NCBI RefSeq assembly: GCF_000002075.1
Contig: NW_004797520.1
Coordinates: forward strand, 304,072-368,071
Reading direction: 5' to 3'
DNA from: Aplysia californica
Taxonomy: Eukaryota; Mollusca; Gastropoda; Aplysiida; Aplysiidae
Length of the DNA stretch: 64,000 nucleotides
Both the position numbers and the translations under genes were made by a program. The notes below the pieces were generated by a model. That model saw nothing but the letters and a program-made list of their open reading frames with translations, searched no databases and was not told the DNA's origin. Of this stretch, positions 63,701-64,000 are shown piece by piece. Numbering within the stretch: the first letter of the stretch is position 1; each line of letters begins with the position of its first letter.

Positions 63701-64000
63701 CCCTATTTTTTAGTTTATCTCCAGCATTTTCTAGATTATACCCAGTATTTTCTAGCTCATCCCAATTTTTTAAAGCTCATTCATTATATTTTCTAGCTCA
63801 TCCCCAGTATTTTCTAGCTCATTCACACTATTTTCTAGCTCAACCACAGTATTTTCCAGGTCATCTCTAATATTTTCTAGCTCATCCCGACTATTTAAAA
63901 AAATTTCAATGGTGCCCATACTTTTCTATCTCGTCTCTTATATTTTCTAGCTCGTCTCAGAACAATTTTCATCTCATCCCAAATATTTTCTAGCTCAACC
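60800..64000. repeat. 21-bp satellite with about 880-bp higher-order repeat, running off the end
   Basis: Units of about 21 bp with consensus TATTTTCTAGCTCATCCCCA plus G or A. Segments from about 62250 recur at +880/881 (for example GTCTATCCCTAATATT at 62251 and 63132; TTAGCTTATT at 62461 and 63341). On the minus strand 21 bp is seven codons reading DELENIG-like heptads, open for at most about 66 residues at a time (61145-61345). Confidence 0.95.

Overview
The window is a piece of animal nuclear genome that holds one large, intron-rich protein-coding gene on the plus strand (start codon at 637, stop ending at 51532). It encodes an alpha-2/delta auxiliary subunit of voltage-gated calcium channels, of the vertebrate alpha2delta-1/2 type. 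I place 38 exons by splice sites, phase continuity and family sequence. The product is about 1081 residues without candidate cassette exon 15, or 1108 with it. The AT-rich introns, the tRNA-derived SINE, the many MITEs and the protein divergence suggest a lophotrochozoan invertebrate, most likely a mollusc and perhaps a gastropod. This is inference; no species can be read from the sequence.

Layout. 1-636: upstream region and probable 5' UTR. 637-5148: signal peptide and N-terminal alpha-2 exons. 5013-15135: exons 5-14, ending the VWA_N region and carrying the VWA domain with MIDAS motif DTSGS. 15136-30368: very long introns around candidate alternative exon 15 and exon 16. 30369-36940: Cache-like region. 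36852-45651: rest of alpha-2 up to the GRFLGQVDP segment. 46826-51532: WW segment, acidic stretch, cysteine-rich delta part and C-terminal hydrophobic anchor. 51533-60180: probable long 3' UTR and/or intergenic DNA. 60800-64000: a 21-bp satellite running off the window end.

The introns are full of repeats. Family A is a SINE of about 180 bp with 10-12 bp target duplications and around 30 copies. Family B is about 350 bp. A nested tRNA-headed SINE (C) shares its 3' tail with A and B. There are MITEs of several types and a 5'-truncated LINE. Every SINE copy inside the gene lies in the sense direction.

The most notable structure is the link between repeats and splice sites. A family A SINE landed exactly on the exon 27 donor and now supplies most of it, with the old donor kept in the downstream target duplication. 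Tandem repeats that include real splice sites also occur at the exon 6 acceptor, exon 9 donor, exon 16 acceptor and exon 20 donor. Exons 15 and 16 look like a diverged duplicate pair, and the segment before the acidic stretch has extra in-phase candidate exons. One base too many in a G run in exon 30 breaks the frame and is most easily read as a sequence or assembly error.
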